Below are positions 62,832 to 64,000 of a stretch of DNA of 64,000 nt, piece by piece. Position numbers and translations under genes: made by a program. Under the pieces are notes generated by a model, which saw nothing but the letters and a program-made list of their open reading frames with translations, was not told the DNA's origin and searched no databases. Source of the DNA: Phorcus lineatus (Eukaryota; Mollusca; Gastropoda; Trochida; Trochidae). The stretch spans positions 34,595,194 through 34,659,193 of the forward strand of contig OV121086.1 of NCBI GenBank assembly GCA_921293015.1, read 5' to 3'. Each line of letters opens with the position of its first letter. The stretch's first letter is position 1.

Positions 62832-62882
62832 GTCGCGCCTCTGACAAAAGCCCTCCCACAGTTAAAGCTAGAAAGTGACTGA
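62832..62882 (+). CDS. Putative exon 2 of the BED-only gene
   Basis: A pyrimidine-rich stretch ending TATTCTTTTAG (AG at 62830-62831) precedes a frame that joins exon 1 in phase 0. It adds 16 residues (VAPLTKALPQLKLESD) and a TGA. The intron would be 477 bp. An AATAAA follows at 63101-63106. The phase match, acceptor and poly(A) signal support a two-exon transcript, but this is prediction only. Confidence 0.4.
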   Translation, partial: VAPLTKALPQLKLESD

Positions 62883-63100
62883 ATCATGCTGTAGACTGTT
62901 GGGTTCAGTCGGTAAACTGTAGGGTTTCAGTCGATAATTTGACAGTTTACAGAAGTAATGGTTACTTGAGTTTTTTGTTTTGTTGGTTGTTCATGCTAAT
63001 CAGCAGTATGTATTGTGTTCAAGCTAATGCTTGTCAGCAGCGTACGTATTAAAATTGGGAGTTGCATGTTATCTTGTGTTTGCGTTCTTACCAATATGAG

Positions 63101-63106
63101 AATAAA
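63101..63106 (+). terminator. Possible poly(A) signal of the BED-only gene
   Basis: AATAAA about 220 bp after the predicted exon 2 stop and inside the element. Confidence 0.4.
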
Positions 63107-63385
63107 CCACAGCATAATACCTGTTCATTGTGTTGAATCTTAGTATATATGTAATAATGGAACTGGAGTTTATTTCTCTTTCTGTGGACTAAAATATTGT
63201 AAATTACAAACAATACGATCTTAATACCCTCATGAGTTCAGAATAATGTATGATGAATTAATGATGGTGTCATAATTTTTGTAAAACTCGCCTCGATATC
63301 TTCAAATTGGTACCTAAAAACAAAACTTCATTACCGTTCTAAAGACCAGGAAAACGCGTCTAAGAGCTTCTAACTTTCAAAATTT

Positions 63386-63412
63386 CCCGGGGGGGCATGC
63401 CCCCGGACCCCC
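63386..63412. repeat. GC-rich hairpin near the right end of the hAT-type element
   Basis: CCCGGGGGGGCATGCCCCCG and the following CCCCCC form a strong stem-loop about 120 bp from the right terminus. Smaller self-complementary pieces (CGCTTCGCG, CTGCTGCGCAG) follow. The local GC peak contrasts with the AT-rich interior. Confidence 0.75.
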
Positions 63413-63530
63413 CTATATTACTCAATCGCTTCGCGATCTCGTTGTGTCTGCTGCGCAGAGTACTCGAGTACTCGTGAGTAACACTTTATGAGTACTCGAG
63501 TATTAAATAATTGTACCCGTTTCAGCCCTA

Positions 63531-64000
63531 GTGAGCTACATGTAAATGGTTGACTTAAAAGATATGATTCCTACCTCCCTCGGTCATCTCATCAGGCATC
63601 GCCCACATGGGTCTTTCTCTGGGACCGCAACCCCTCTAGGGTCTTCCTCTCGGACCGCAACCCCTCAAGGTCGTCTTCTCGGACCGCGCCCCCTCTTAGG
63701 TCTTCCTCTCGGACCGCAACCCCTCAAGGTCTTCTTCTGCTCATGCAAAGAGATAAATATTTGTGTAATTGATCTTAAAAAATGTATCAAGCATGTGCAT
63801 CAAACACTTTCTACCAATAACTTCATATACAAGCACAACAGTTATAGAATGTTGAATTTCTTAGGAGTGCTTATAAGACTTCAAAATCTTTTACTATATA
63901 TTCATGTAGGTTTTGTAAGTTTTCAAAGGCTTTTCAAAGAATGATAAAAAGAACAAAATGTTTTGCTGAATAACTATTATATACACAAACTCTTTCCATA
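63531..64000. repeat. ~460-bp tandem repeat, right part, running off the window
   Basis: The interrupted unit resumes after the hAT-type element (anchor near 63550; removing the 1518-bp insertion gives a spacing of 463). This unit has four rather than two GC-rich GGACCGC subrepeats, one reading GGACCGCGCCCCCTC, so the subrepeat number varies. A 132-codon plus-strand frame (63546-63944) results from this expansion and is probably not a gene. Confidence 0.93.

Larger units (their letters stand above)
62021..63530 (+). mobile_element. Non-autonomous hAT-type transposon carrying only a BED finger gene
   Basis: A complete 1510-bp element. The 18-bp terminal inverted repeats are perfect: TAGGGCTGAAACGGGTAC at 62021-62038 and its reverse complement at 63513-63530. 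The 8-bp target duplication and TAGGG-type terminus are hallmarks of the hAT superfamily. Five copies of ACTCGAGTA lie near the ends (62045, 62073, 62092, 63462, 63494). The interior encodes a BED zinc finger, which in hAT transposases is the N-terminal DNA-binding domain, but no RNase H-like catalytic core or hAT dimerisation region. It must have moved with help from a full-length relative. It sits inside one ~460-bp repeat unit, so it arrived after that array formed. Confidence 0.92.

Noticed and set aside
63546-63944. A 132-codon plus-strand gene
   Set aside because: It is the open frame of one ~460-bp repeat unit lengthened by extra subrepeats; sister units are interrupted at the equivalent place.

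Overview
This is eukaryotic nuclear DNA. It is AT-rich and repeat-dominated, with one convincing intact gene. The mix of an intronless two-domain small heat shock protein, a FLYWCH finger fragment, a hAT element with a BED finger and many CRE-like palindromes suggests a marine invertebrate, perhaps a lophotrochozoan such as a mollusc. That taxonomic guess is inference only; nothing in the window fixes the species.

Layout. 1-3.9 kb: a small heat shock protein gene (CDS 1534-2838) with heat shock elements, a TATA box and a poly(A) signal. 3.9-13.2 kb: gene-poor DNA with small transposon-like elements: a 39-bp inverted-repeat element containing a separate 60-bp perfect hairpin (3938-4637), a tRNA-derived SINE-like piece (about 5.1 kb), a FLYWCH finger fragment beside a dense TCGCA motif field (about 6.75-8.33 kb), a 57-bp minisatellite (9.34-10.07 kb) and a TTAA-flanked MITE (10811-11280). 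13.26-18.26 kb: an old degenerate tandem repeat built from two alternating palindromic modules. 18.35-18.46 kb: a short 22-bp repeat.

19.2-56.4 kb: about 37 kb of one satellite. The monomer is 609 bp (variants 599, 607, 610 and 475 bp), in 60 near-identical copies plus decayed copies at both edges. Linked variants define a higher-order organisation, including two 4241-bp seven-monomer blocks. 56.39-59.08 kb: a 28-bp minisatellite of about 96 copies, abutting the satellite directly. 59.95-64.0 kb: a ~460-bp tandem repeat that runs off the window. It is interrupted by a complete 1510-bp hAT-type element (62021-63530) with 18-bp terminal inverted repeats and an exact 8-bp target duplication. The element carries only a BED zinc-finger exon plus a short second exon.

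The genes do not form a pathway. The biology is mostly structural: three tandem arrays side by side over about 45 kb, consistent with heterochromatin or a pericentromeric or subtelomeric block (inference). Two small elements, one FLYWCH and one BED, each combine a lone DNA-binding finger with many copies of a short motif near their ends; this is the most interesting functional hypothesis here. All repeat counts and identities were read by eye and from spacing, not computed by alignment.
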